Source: Pseudomonadota bacterium
GTDB taxonomy: Bacteria; Pseudomonadota; Alphaproteobacteria; Rhodospirillales; Magnetospirillaceae
Assembly: GCA_021847015.1 (NCBI GenBank)
Contig: JAJZVW010000005.1
Location: 106,546-170,545 of the forward strand
DNA: 64,000 nt
Direction of reading: 5' to 3'
Positions 36,472-46,019 of the stretch are shown here, piece after piece. The stretch's first letter is position 1, and every line of letters begins with the position of its first letter. The notes beneath the pieces are model-generated. The model did no database searches. It was not told the DNA's origin and saw only the letters and a program-made list of their open reading frames with translations. Made by a program: the position numbers and the translations under genes.

Positions 36472-36568
36472 TGTGGAAAAGTCTGTGGAATCCCGCGTCC
36501 CTCCCGTTCGGGAAAACGGGGATAAGTCCCCGCTTGCATGGGATATCAGGCACTTCGTCTGTGGAAAC
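36472..36568 (+). promoter_or_regulatory. DnaA-box-like repeats upstream of nrdJ
   Basis: Three TGTGGAA motifs (TGTGGAAAA 36472, TGTGGAATC 36484, TGTGGAAAC 36560) resemble the DnaA box TGTGNATAA, the first with one mismatch. A fourth, TGTGGACAA, lies inside nrdJ (36787). In E. coli, DnaA boxes regulate nrdAB. No binding is shown here. Confidence 0.35.
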
Positions 36569-36587
36569 AAAAAGGGAACGAGCCCCC

Positions 36588-36616
36588 TTGACGCCGTTCC
36601 CGCCCCGGACCTAGAG
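36588..36616 (+). promoter_or_regulatory. Possible nrdJ promoter
   Basis: TTGACG (36588-36593), 17-bp spacer, CTAGAG (36611-36616). The -35 is near consensus and the -10 weak. This leaves a leader of about 90 nt before the nrdJ ATG. Confidence 0.35.
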
Positions 36617-36712
36617 TCGAGCCGCTTCCATTGTGAAAGCTGGAATTGTGCCAATTCCGCAGCAAATCGGGAGACGGGACCGGACACAGCCGAGCCCGGC
36701 GGAGGGACGTGA

Positions 36713-39025
36713 ATGACGCAGGTGGCCGCTATTTCCCAGCAAATCTGGGATATGAAATACCGGTTGAAGTCGCCGGACGGCGCACCTGTGGACAAAACCA
36801 TCGAAGACACATGGCGGCGGGTGGCGCGGTCCCTGGCTCAGCCGGAGGGGGCCCCGGCGGAATGGGAACAGCGTTTTTTCGAGGCGATGCGGGATTTCCG
36901 TTTCCTGCCCGCCGGCCGCATCCTGTCGGGAGCGGGTACCGACCGCCGGGTGACGCTCTTCAACTGTTTCGTCATGGGCGACATTCCCGACGACATGTCG
37001 GGAATATTCGAGCATCTCAAGGAAGCCGCGCTGACCATGCAGCAGGGCGGGGGTATCGGCTACGATTTCTCCACCCTGAGGCCCAAGGGCGCCGCCGTCA
37101 AAGGCGTGGGGGCGGATGCCTCGGGACCGCTGTCGTTCATGGACGTGTGGGACGCCATGTGCCGCACCATCATGAGCGCCGGCTCGCGCCGCGGCGCGAT
37201 GATGGCGACCATGCGCTGCGACCATCCGGACATCGAGGCGTTCATCGACGCCAAGCGCGAAGCGGGGCGGCTTCGCATGTTCAACCTTTCGGTCCTGGTC
37301 ACCGACGCGTTCATGACGGCGGTAAAGGAAGACGCCCCCTGGCAACTGACGTTCAAGGGCACCGTCTACAAGAGCATGCCGGCCCGGGCCCTGTGGGACA
37401 AGATCATGCGGGCGACCTACGCCTACGCCGAGCCGGGCGTCATCTTCATCGACCGCATCAACCGTCTGAACAATCTGTGGTATTGCGAGGAGATTCACGC
37501 CACTAATCCTTGCGGCGAACAGCCACTGCCGCCCTATGGCGTCTGCCTGCTGGGCTCGGTCAACCTGGCGCGGCTGGTGCTCGATCCGTTCGAGGACGGC
37601 GCGCGCCTGGACGTCGATGCTCTCAAGGACATCGTCGCGGTCGCCGTACGGATGATGGACAACGTCATCGACGTGTCCCGCTATCCGCTGCCCCAGCACG
37701 AGGCCGAAGCCAAGGCCAAGCGGCGGATCGGCCTGGGCGTCACCGGGCTGGGGGACGCGCTGATCCAGTGCCGCGCCCGCTATGGGGGCAAGCGGGCCAT
37801 CGCCCTGACCGAACGATGGCTGGCCGAACTGCGCCGGACCGCCTATCTCGCCTCGGCCGACCTGGCGGCGGAGAAGGGCAGTTTCCCGCTGTTCGACAAG
37901 GACAAGTTCCTGGCCGGCGAGACGGTGCAAGGGCTTGACGCGGACGTGCGCGCGGCTATCGCCGAGAAGGGCATCCGCAATGCCCTGCTCACATCCATCG
38001 CGCCGACCGGGACCATCTCGCTGTTCGCCGACAACGTCTCGTCGGGCCTGGAGCCGGTGTTCAGCTTCCACTACACCCGCAACGTCCTTCAACCCGACGG
38101 CACGCGGCGCGAGGAGGAGGTCACCGACTATGCCTACCGTCTGTTCCGCCGCCTGAAGGGGGAGGACACGCCGCTGCCGGATTATTTCGTCGACGCCCAG
38201 CGCCTCACTCCGGGCGATCACGTGGTCATGCAGGCGGCGGTGCAGAAATACATCGATTCCTCCATCTCCAAGACCATCAACGTCCCGGAAAGCATCTCCT
38301 TCGCCGCCTTCAAGGACGTGTATTCGCAGGCCTACGACCTTGGCTGCAAGGGCTGCACCACCTACCGCCCCAACGAGATCACCGGCGCCGTCCTGGAGGT
38401 GAAGACGGAGCCGTCCGGGGAGAGCCAGCGGGAGCTCCCGCTGGGCGAACCTCTCCGGCCCAAGGACCATCTGGACGCCGGGGCGGTGATCCACCTGACG
38501 CAGCCGCTCGACCGGCCCGAGGCGCTGCCCGGCTCCACCTACAAGGTGCGCTGGCCGGAAAGCGACCACGCCATCTACATCACCATCAACGATATCATCC
38601 AGGACGGCCGCCGCCGTCCCTTCGAGGTGTTCATCAATTCCAAGAACATGGAGCACTACGCCTGGACCGTGGCGCTCACGCGGATGATCTCGGCGGTGTT
38701 TCGGCGGGGCGGCGACGTGTCCTTCGTGGTCGAGGAATTGAAGGCGGTGTTCGATCCCCGCGGCGGCCAATGGGTGGGCGGCCGCTACGTGCCGTCGCTG
38801 CTGGCGGCCATCGGCGAGGTCATCGAACGCCACATGATCGACATCGGGTTCCTGCCCGATTCCAAGGCGGCGCGGGAACCGCCCGAGGCGCGCGATCGGC
38901 GCAAGATCGTCAATCTGGGCGACGGCATTCCGTTGCGCTCGTGCCCGAAATGCGGCCAGCGGTCGCTGTTGCGGGCGGAGGGCTGCGACACCTGCACGAG
39001 CTGCGGATATTCGAAGTGCAGTTGA
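36713..39025 (+). CDS. nrdJ: Adenosylcobalamin-dependent ribonucleotide reductase (class II)
   Basis: A 770-residue class II RNR that reduces ribonucleotides to deoxyribonucleotides using adenosylcobalamin as radical source and works with or without oxygen. The redox and catalytic residues lie in TLFNCF (Cys near 84) and ATNPCGEQPLPPYG (Cys/Glu near 265). The C-terminal zinc/redox region CPKCGQRS and CDTCTSCGY follows the TSCxxC pattern of this subclass. Cobalamin genes 3-10 kb upstream fit its cofactor need. The 299-bp upstream region carries DnaA-like boxes and a possible promoter. Confidence 0.97.
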   Translation: MTQVAAISQQIWDMKYRLKSPDGAPVDKTIEDTWRRVARSLAQPEGAPAEWEQRFFEAMRDFRFLPAGRILSGAGTDRRVTLFNCFVMGDIPDDMSGIFEHLKEAALTMQQGGGIGYDFSTLRPKGAAVKGVGADASGPLSFMDVWDAMCRTIMSAGSRRGAMMATMRCDHPDIEAFIDAKREAGRLRMFNLSVLVTDAFMTAVKEDAPWQLTFKGTVYKSMPARALWDKIMRATYAYAEPGVIFIDRINRLNNLWYCEEIHATNPCGEQPLPPYGVCLLGSVNLARLVLDPFEDGARLDVDALKDIVAVAVRMMDNVIDVSRYPLPQHEAEAKAKRRIGLGVTGLGDALIQCRARYGGKRAIALTERWLAELRRTAYLASADLAAEKGSFPLFDKDKFLAGETVQGLDADVRAAIAEKGIRNALLTSIAPTGTISLFADNVSSGLEPVFSFHYTRNVLQPDGTRREEEVTDYAYRLFRRLKGEDTPLPDYFVDAQRLTPGDHVVMQAAVQKYIDSSISKTINVPESISFAAFKDVYSQAYDLGCKGCTTYRPNEITGAVLEVKTEPSGESQRELPLGEPLRPKDHLDAGAVIHLTQPLDRPEALPGSTYKVRWPESDHAIYITINDIIQDGRRRPFEVFINSKNMEHYAWTVALTRMISAVFRRGGDVSFVVEELKAVFDPRGGQWVGGRYVPSLLAAIGEVIERHMIDIGFLPDSKAAREPPEARDRRKIVNLGDGIPLRSCPKCGQRSLLRAEGCDTCTSCGYSKCS

Positions 39026-39032
39026 GGTTTTC

Positions 39033-39317
39033 GTGGCCGAAACCTTGCGGATCGACAAGTGGCTGTGGTTCGCGCGCTTCTTCAAGACGCGTTCCCTGGC
39101 GCAGTCCGTGATCGCGGCCGGCGAGGTTCGCCTCAACGGCCAGCCGGTGGGCAAGGCCGCACAATCCGTATGCCCGGGGGATGAATTGCTGTTTCCGACC
39201 GGGCGGCGGTGGCGGCGGGTGCGGGTGGCTGCGCTCGGCGCTCGGCGCGGGCCGGCCGTCGAAGCCCAGGGCCTTTACGAGGAGCTGGAGCCCCCGGCCA
39301 TCGCCGACGAGGACTGA
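39033..39317 (+). CDS. hslR: RNA-binding S4-domain protein (Hsp15 family)
   Basis: A 94-residue S4-domain protein of the Hsp15/HslR family, which binds free 50S subunits carrying stalled nascent chains. The S4 motif LRIDKWLWFARFFKTRSLAQ and GEVRLNGQPVGKA are clear. It starts 7 bp after nrdJ. Its last 43 bp overlap the 3' end of the convergent hemY, so both genes use that DNA on opposite strands. Confidence 0.93.
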   Translation: MAETLRIDKWLWFARFFKTRSLAQSVIAAGEVRLNGQPVGKAAQSVCPGDELLFPTGRRWRRVRVAALGARRGPAVEAQGLYEELEPPAIADED

Positions 39318-40627
39318 ACCGGCACCGGCAGCAATCCGGTGCCGGGCGAGTGCCACACCAGCCGGTCGATCGCGCCGCAGGTGGGGCAGCCGACGGACCA
39401 GCTTTCCGTTCGCGCGCCACAGGCCGCGCAGACCCAGGTGGGATCGGCGGGGGCCGTCGCCGCCTTGGCCTGCCATGCCTGGGCCGCCGCTTCGTCGCCC
39501 CGTTCCTCGCGTTCGATGCGGGCGAGCAGCGTGTAGATGCGAACCGAGGGGTGCGTTTTCGCCGCCGCTTCCAGATGGGTGCGGGCCTGCCCCCACAATT
39601 TCGCCGCCAGGGCGGCCTCGGCCAGGGCGACGTGACTCTCGGGCGCTTGCGGGTTGGCGCGCATCAGCCGTTCCATCCGCTTGACCCGGGCGAGCGGCTC
39701 CTCCGCCGGGGCGAGGGCGGTCCAGGCATCGGCCAGCGCCGCGTGGGGGGCGTAGCGGAACGTGCCCTCCAGCACCGCCGCCGCCTTGCGGCTCTTGCCC
39801 ATCCGGCCGAGCAGCGTCGCCGCCCGCGCCGCGGCCGGGACGAATATCGGGTCCGCCTTGTGGGCTTGCAGCGCCAGCCGCGCTCCCTCGGCGACATCGC
39901 CCGCGGCGTCGGCCAGGGCGGCGCGCTCGTTCAGCACCAGTGCCTCGCGATGGCGGCGCTCGGCGCCGTTCAGGCTTCCGTGGCGCTTGGCCTCGGCCAG
40001 GGTCAGCTCGGCTTCGGCCCACTGCCCCGCCTTGGCCTGAAGGTCGAACAGGGTCGCCGCCAAGCCTTCGGCACCGGGGCGGGCGGCCCAGGCGCGGCGG
40101 GCGAAATCGAGCGCCGCTTCGCCGTCGCCGCGCTCAAGGGCCTGGGTCATCAGCCCCTTCAGCCCGACGAAGGCGGTTTCCGGCCGGTCCAGCATGGTAC
40201 GGAAGCGGCGCTCGGCCTCGCCCGCATCCCCGGCCAGTTCGGCGGCGCGCGCCGTCAGCAGGCCGGTCAGCGAATCGTCGCCGAGCATCTTGTCGGCGCG
40301 GCGCGCCAGTTTGCGCGCGGCCTTGGTGTCGCCGGCGGCGATCGCGGCGAGGCCGTCGGACAGGGCGCGGTAGCCCTCGCGGGTGCGGCGTTCCCGGCGG
40401 CGTGCCATCCAGCGGCGCGGCGCGCCGACGACGCCCCGCACCAGCCGCAGGGCGATCTCCATCGCCGCCACCAGCAGAACCAGGGCGATCAGCAGGATCG
40501 GCACGGTGGTATCCACGCGCCAGCCCTGCCAGTGGATGGTCACATCCCCCGGACGGTCGGCCAGCCAGACGGCACCGGCCACCAGCAGGGCGGTGACGAC
40601 GACGAAGAGGACGAGCCGGCGCAGCAT
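39275..40627 (-). CDS. hemY: HemY, heme biosynthesis-associated TPR membrane protein
   Basis: A 450-residue HemY protein (unrelated to Bacillus HemY): two N-terminal membrane segments (about 1-22 and 42-62) and a long TPR-type helical domain. A C-terminal zinc-ribbon-like pair CAACGAR and GCPTCGA (about 395-420) is followed by a Ser-rich tail. It may connect late heme synthesis enzymes at the membrane, but its exact role is unresolved. It is last in the hemC-hemD-mic60-hemY operon. The 3' end overlaps hslR convergently. Confidence 0.9.
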   Translation of the reverse strand: MLRRLVLFVVVTALLVAGAVWLADRPGDVTIHWQGWRVDTTVPILLIALVLLVAAMEIALRLVRGVVGAPRRWMARRRERRTREGYRALSDGLAAIAAGDTKAARKLARRADKMLGDDSLTGLLTARAAELAGDAGEAERRFRTMLDRPETAFVGLKGLMTQALERGDGEAALDFARRAWAARPGAEGLAATLFDLQAKAGQWAEAELTLAEAKRHGSLNGAERRHREALVLNERAALADAAGDVAEGARLALQAHKADPIFVPAAARAATLLGRMGKSRKAAAVLEGTFRYAPHAALADAWTALAPAEEPLARVKRMERLMRANPQAPESHVALAEAALAAKLWGQARTHLEAAAKTHPSVRIYTLLARIEREERGDEAAAQAWQAKAATAPADPTWVCAACGARTESWSVGCPTCGAIDRLVWHSPGTGLLPVPVQSSSAMAGGSSSS

Positions 40628-40628
40628 G

Positions 40629-41600
40629 TCACGGCCTCGGGCTGGCGGCGGCGGTCATTCGGGCGGTCAGCTCCGACAACGCCCGGTCGGCGGCCACACG
40701 CGCCCGCAGGGTCCGGAGCCAGGGCCCCGCCACCTCGGCCGGCCCGCCGGTGAAACGTTCGGCCTCCGCCGCCGCGTCGGCCAAATCCCCGGCGGCCAGC
40801 AGCATCCACACCCGCGACGCCACCGCGGCGGCGGAAGCGTCGTTGCCATCCCCGGCCGCCTCGCGCCGGACCGACACCAGGGCCATCGCGTGTTCCAGGG
40901 TCTGCCGCCACCAGCCGTTTTCCGCCGGCAGCGCTTCGGCGCGGACGATGGAGGGTTCCAGTTCGTGGAAGGTCTCGGTCAGTGCCGAAGCGGTGGGTAT
41001 GCCCATGGCCGCTCGCGCCTTGAGGACGGTCAAAGGACCAGCCAGGTCTCCCTCCTTCGGAGCAAGCATGGTCACAGCCTGCAACTCGGCGGTGAAAGGC
41101 ATGGCGTTGTCCACGGCTTCGCGCAATTGGCCCAGTGCGAGGAGGGTGGCGCCCACGGACGAGCTTTTGTCCCGCAGGTCCCGGATTTCGGCGTCGGCCC
41201 TGTCCAACCGTTCGCGCAGCGAGCGCACGTCGTCGGCCAATGCGGGGGCGGATGCGGACTGATCCCGCAAGGCCTGCACCGAGGCTTCCAGCGCGGCCAC
41301 CCGTCCGGTCAGGGCGGCACTGTCGCCGGGCCGACCGGCGGCCGAACGGGCGAGCGCCAATTCCTGGCGCAGGTCGGCGATGTCCTGGGCGAGTTGGGTG
41401 TTGCTCGGCCCGGTGGCGTAGGGAAGGATCCGGGGCCACAATGCCGCTCCGGCTCCGGCGACGGCGAGGATCGTCAGCGCCGCTCCGGCGGCGGCGGCCC
41501 GCAGGCTTCGACGGAGCGGCGTCGTCTTGGCGGGCGCGGGCTGCGCCTCGGCCGGTGCCTTGTCGGTGGGCGGGGCGGTATCGGCGTCGCTCTGGCTCAT
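40629..41600 (-). CDS. Mitofilin-like protein (alphaproteobacterial Mic60 homologue)
   Basis: A 323-residue protein with an Ala/Pro-rich cytosolic N-terminus, one membrane segment (about 35-54), a coiled coil (about 68-165) and a C-terminal mitofilin-like domain. This is the architecture of Mic60, the mitochondrial crista-junction protein. Bacterial homologues are encoded between hemD and hemY in alphaproteobacteria and are linked to intracytoplasmic membrane shape. It overlaps hemD by 4 bp and is 1 bp from hemY. It matters here because purple nonsulfur and magnetotactic Rhodospirillales build internal membranes. Confidence 0.88.
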   Translation of the reverse strand: MSQSDADTAPPTDKAPAEAQPAPAKTTPLRRSLRAAAAGAALTILAVAGAGAALWPRILPYATGPSNTQLAQDIADLRQELALARSAAGRPGDSAALTGRVAALEASVQALRDQSASAPALADDVRSLRERLDRADAEIRDLRDKSSSVGATLLALGQLREAVDNAMPFTAELQAVTMLAPKEGDLAGPLTVLKARAAMGIPTASALTETFHELEPSIVRAEALPAENGWWRQTLEHAMALVSVRREAAGDGNDASAAAVASRVWMLLAAGDLADAAAEAERFTGGPAEVAGPWLRTLRARVAADRALSELTARMTAAASPRP

Positions 41601-42340
41601 GCTGGCCTCGGGTCGGCGGCGGAGAGCCGCGGGGTATCGTCGTCGAGCGCCGCCAACAGGGCGGCCTGGGTCGGCTCCGGGGCGACCGTGATCCACCGCC
41701 AGGGCAGTGTCCCCAATTCCCGTGCCACTGCCGCGCTCAACGCGTAGGCGGCGACGGACCGGCAGCACGGGTCCAAACCGGCGGCCCCGACCAGCGTAGC
41801 AAAGGTGGCGGCGGTGCGGGGAGAGAAAAACAAGGCGGCGTCCAACGATTGCGTGCGCAGCGCATCCGCCAGCTCCGCCGAGACCCCGGTGGCGGTACGG
41901 GCGTCGTACAGCACCACGCGGCGCACAGCGAATCCGGCGGCGCCCAGGCGGCCAGCGAGGTCTCCGGCGACGGCCCCGGCCGCTGCGTGCAGCAGCGCGC
42001 CCTTGGCCGGGTCGACGCGGCCGATGACCAGGGCGGCCAGGGTCTCGACGTCGCCCCCGGCGCTTTCCACATTGGCGTAGCCGAGCGCGCGCGCGACGCG
42101 GGCGGACGAATCCCCCACCGCCCAGACCGGCAGCGAGCGGTCCGCCAGCACACGGGCCAGCGCGCGGATGCCGTTGGCCGAGGTGGCGAGGATGCCTTGG
42201 ATTCCGTCGGCTTCGACCACTGCGCCGTCCACCGGAACGATATCCAGCAGAGGCTCGACCATCACATCGAAACCACGGGCCCGCAGCAGGTCGGCGGTGG
42301 TTTGCGCATCGTCGCGCGGGCGGGTGACCAGCGCCCGCAT
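41597..42340 (-). CDS. hemD: Uroporphyrinogen-III synthase HemD
   Basis: A 247-residue enzyme that cyclises hydroxymethylbilane with inversion of ring D to uroporphyrinogen III, the precursor of heme, siroheme and cobalamin. Sequence is poorly conserved in this family. The ATSANGIRAL and FFSPRTAATF segments and the order hemC-hemD-mic60-hemY identify it. The start at 42340 is 4 bp after the hemC stop. Its product also feeds the cobalamin pathway encoded elsewhere in the window. Confidence 0.9.
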   Translation of the reverse strand: MRALVTRPRDDAQTTADLLRARGFDVMVEPLLDIVPVDGAVVEADGIQGILATSANGIRALARVLADRSLPVWAVGDSSARVARALGYANVESAGGDVETLAALVIGRVDPAKGALLHAAAGAVAGDLAGRLGAAGFAVRRVVLYDARTATGVSAELADALRTQSLDAALFFSPRTAATFATLVGAAGLDPCCRSVAAYALSAAVARELGTLPWRWITVAPEPTQAALLAALDDDTPRLSAADPRPA

Positions 42341-42344
42341 GCTT

Positions 42345-43334
<990 letters not shown>

Positions 43335-43339
43335 TTAAC

Positions 43340-44395
43340 GTGGTGATCCTGGGTATCGAGACGAGCTGCGACGAAACCGCCGCCGCCGTGGTCACGGACG
43401 GGCGCCAAATCCTGTCGAACGTGGTGCTGTCCCAATTGGAGGAACACCGCCCCTTCGGCGGCATCGTGCCGGAAATCGCCGCCCGCGCCCATCTGGAGCA
43501 CGCCGACCGGCTGGTGGCCGAGGCGATGCGCCGCGCCGGTCTGGCGTTCAGCCGGTTGGATGCCATAGCCGCCACAGGCGGGCCGGGGCTGATCGGGGGT
43601 GTGATGGTGGGCGTGATGACCGCCAAGGCTATCGCCCTGGCGGCGGGAAAGCCGTTCCTGGCCGTCAACCACCTGGAAGGCCACGCGCTGACGGCGCGCC
43701 TCACCCACGGCCTGGACTTCCCCTACCTGCTGCTGCTGGCCTCGGGCGGGCATTGCCAATTGCTGGCGGTCTTGGGTGTGGGCGAGTACCGGCGCTTGGG
43801 CACTACCATCGACGATGCCGCCGGCGAGGCCTTCGACAAGGTGGCAAAGATGCTGGGCTTGGGCTATCCCGGCGGCCCGGCCGTGGAAAAGGCGGCCGCC
43901 GCCGGCAATCCGGCCCGTTTCGCCCTGCCCCGGCCGATGAAGGGGCGGCCGGGCTGCGATTTCTCGTTCTCGGGGTTGAAGAACGCCGTGCGCCTGCTGA
44001 TCGAGGATTTGCCCAAGCCCCTGTCGGAACGGGACGCGGCCGACGTCGCCGCCGCCTTCCAGGCGGCCGTGGCCGAATCCATCGCCGACCGCACCCGCAA
44101 CGCCATCCGTGAGGTCGCCGAGCGCTGGCCCGCCGCCCGCCATCTGGTGGTGGCCGGCGGCGTTGCCGCCAATGGCGCCCTGCGCGAGACCCTGATGACG
44201 GTGGGGGGCGAAGGGGGCATGGATTTCATCGCTCCGCCCTTGAATCTCTGCACCGACAACGCGGCGATGATCGCCTGGGCCGGGATCGAACGCTTCCGCC
44301 TGGGGCTCACCGACCCCCTCGATTTCGCCCCCCGCCCGCGCTGGCCGCTCGACCCCACCGCAGCCAAGCGGGGCGGGGCGGGGGTGAAGGCCTAA
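43340..44395 (+). CDS. tsaD: tRNA N6-adenosine threonylcarbamoyltransferase TsaD
   Basis: A 351-residue Kae1/TsaD-family enzyme that makes t6A37 on ANN-decoding tRNAs together with TsaB, TsaC and TsaE. It has the N-terminal [15 protein letters not shown], the metal-binding HLEGH (about 112-116), an ATP-binding ASGGHCQL region and [13 protein letters not shown]. The start is GTG at 43340; family homology begins there. The stop codon forms part of a perfect 16-bp hairpin. Confidence 0.96.
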   Translation: MVILGIETSCDETAAAVVTDGRQILSNVVLSQLEEHRPFGGIVPEIAARAHLEHADRLVAEAMRRAGLAFSRLDAIAATGGPGLIGGVMVGVMTAKAIALAAGKPFLAVNHLEGHALTARLTHGLDFPYLLLLASGGHCQLLAVLGVGEYRRLGTTIDDAAGEAFDKVAKMLGLGYPGGPAVEKAAAAGNPARFALPRPMKGRPGCDFSFSGLKNAVRLLIEDLPKPLSERDAADVAAAFQAAVAESIADRTRNAIREVAERWPAARHLVVAGGVAANGALRETLMTVGGEGGMDFIAPPLNLCTDNAAMIAWAGIERFRLGLTDPLDFAPRPRWPLDPTAAKRGGAGVKA

Positions 44396-44426
44396 CCTGG
44401 ATTTCCCATGTGGGAAATCCAGGTTA
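44393..44426. terminator. Bidirectional hairpin between tsaD and tetR-like gene
   Basis: A perfect 16-bp stem (44393-44408 with 44411-44426, arms starting TAACCTGGATTTCCCA) with a 2-nt loop. It starts at the tsaD stop codon TAA and lies 9 bp from the convergent tetR stop. It is unusually AT-balanced for this genome and resembles the left hairpin of repeat copy E in style. Confidence 0.75.
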
Positions 44427-44435
44427 AGGGGCCGG

Positions 44436-45077
44436 TCAGCCCATCGCGTCGGCCCTCGCGCCCAAAACCATCCGAACCACGGCATCCTCGAACTCGGGCG
44501 TCCCGATCAACGGGCTATCCTCATGCACGGCGGCGCGGATGGCGCCGAGCACGGCGCGGGTGGCGACGAACAGGGATGCATCGTCGGGCGGCGGGAAATC
44601 CGGGTGGCTGGCCCGCTCCAGGAACAGCCGGATTCGCGCGGCGATGGCCTGGGTCGCGGCGACGACCTGGGGCGTATGATCCAGGAGCCAGGCGCGTTTC
44701 AAAAGATGACGCCGGACTGCGTTGCCCGTGCCGAAGGACGCCACCAATATGCGGATGAAGGCGCGTAGGACCTCGGCGGGATGGGCGGCGCCGGACTCGG
44801 CGTCCATCAGCAGCCGCTCCAGCGACGCGACCACCCGCCGGCGCTCCAGGTCGATCATCGCCAGAAGGATGGCGTTCCGGTTGGGGAAATATTGGTAAAG
44901 CGTGCCGACGGAGAACCCCGCTCTTTCTGCCACCCGGTTGGTGGTCAGCGCCGTTTCGCCGTCCTTCTCCAAAATCTGAAGGGTGGCTTCGAAGATCGTC
45001 CGCACGGTTGCCCAGGTCCTCGCCTGAAGCGGCCGTTTTCTCATGGAATCAGCGGGTTGGTCGCGCGTGTCGGGCAT
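44436..45077 (-). CDS. TetR family transcriptional regulator
   Basis: A 213-residue TetR-type repressor. The helix-turn-helix is TTNRVAERAGFSVGTLYQYFPNR (about 45-67), with a helical ligand-binding domain following. It is divergent from the ferritin-like hydrolase gene at 45158, the usual arrangement for a repressor and its target. The ATG at 45077 has a GGTGG site; 45044 is a possible later start. Confidence 0.9.
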   Translation of the reverse strand: MPDTRDQPADSMRKRPLQARTWATVRTIFEATLQILEKDGETALTTNRVAERAGFSVGTLYQYFPNRNAILLAMIDLERRRVVASLERLLMDAESGAAHPAEVLRAFIRILVASFGTGNAVRRHLLKRAWLLDHTPQVVAATQAIAARIRLFLERASHPDFPPPDDASLFVATRAVLGAIRAAVHEDSPLIGTPEFEDAVVRMVLGARADAMG

Positions 45078-45157
45078 TGGGCCACCAGCCGGGAATGCGA
45101 GTTGGGACACTGAGGATGGCCGGGTATCGTTTTCCCGTCCAGCCGGAGGAAACGGCC

Positions 45158-45970
45158 ATGTCAAACCTTACGGTTCGATCTCCGAACATCGACGTCGCGG
45201 CCATGGATATGCCGCTGCGGTGGCTGGGGGGCGACGCCTTCCGCACGCAGGTCTTCAACGCGCTGTCCCTGTCGTTCCCGATCGGCGAGCGGTATTTCAT
45301 TGACGCGGTTCGCGCCGCCCTGCCGCTGATCGGGGATGCGGAATTGGCGGAGGATGTCCGCCGTTTCATCGGCCAGGAGGCCACCCACAGCCACCTGCAT
45401 CGCGTCTTCAACGCCAGGCTCGCCGACCAGGGCTTGCGCAACCGGGTCGAGCCCGCCGCCGCCCGCCGCATCCGCGCCACCGAAGGCTTCAGGCTGACGA
45501 GCAAGCTGGCGGTCTCCGCCGCCTACGAACACTTCACCGCAGCCTTCGGCGATATCGTGTTGCGTCACTCGGATTGGCTGGATGGCGCATCCGCGCCGAC
45601 GCGGGCCTTGTGGATGTGGCACGCGGTCGAGGAATGCGAGCACCGCTCCGTCATTTTCGACGTCTACCGGGCGGCGGGCGGCGGCTATTGGCGCCGGATC
45701 GGCTGGTTCCTCTACGTCACCCTGGTTTTCGCCCTGGACGTCGCGGTGCAGACGGTGGACGGCCTTTACCGCAGCGGCGACGCATTCAAAGCCGCGACCT
45801 GGCGCCAGGGCTTGCGCTTCCTGTTCGGCCGCAGCGGTGTGGCGGCGCGGACGATCCCGGCGTGGCTGGACTATTTCCGTCCCGGCTTTTCACCCAGGGA
45901 TCGCGGCGACAAGGAAGCGCTCCGGCGCTGGCTGGAGGAAAACCGGGCATGGTTCGAACGGACGGCCTGA
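45158..45970 (+). CDS. Predicted metal-dependent hydrolase (ferritin-like, COG3687)
   Basis: A 270-residue protein of the metal-dependent hydrolase family PF10118. Helices carry a diiron-type ligand pattern, including RFIGQEATHSHLH (about 67-79), YEHFTA and WHAVEECEHRSVIFDVY. Substrate is unknown; the fold suggests a ferritin-like diiron centre. An AGCCGGAGGA site precedes the ATG. It is probably controlled by the divergent TetR regulator. Confidence 0.85.
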   Translation: MSNLTVRSPNIDVAAMDMPLRWLGGDAFRTQVFNALSLSFPIGERYFIDAVRAALPLIGDAELAEDVRRFIGQEATHSHLHRVFNARLADQGLRNRVEPAAARRIRATEGFRLTSKLAVSAAYEHFTAAFGDIVLRHSDWLDGASAPTRALWMWHAVEECEHRSVIFDVYRAAGGGYWRRIGWFLYVTLVFALDVAVQTVDGLYRSGDAFKAATWRQGLRFLFGRSGVAARTIPAWLDYFRPGFSPRDRGDKEALRRWLEENRAWFERTA

Positions 45971-46019
45971 CCGGTCGCCCGCACCCGTTCGGCGAGGCGG
46001 CGGCAGGATGGCGGCACGG

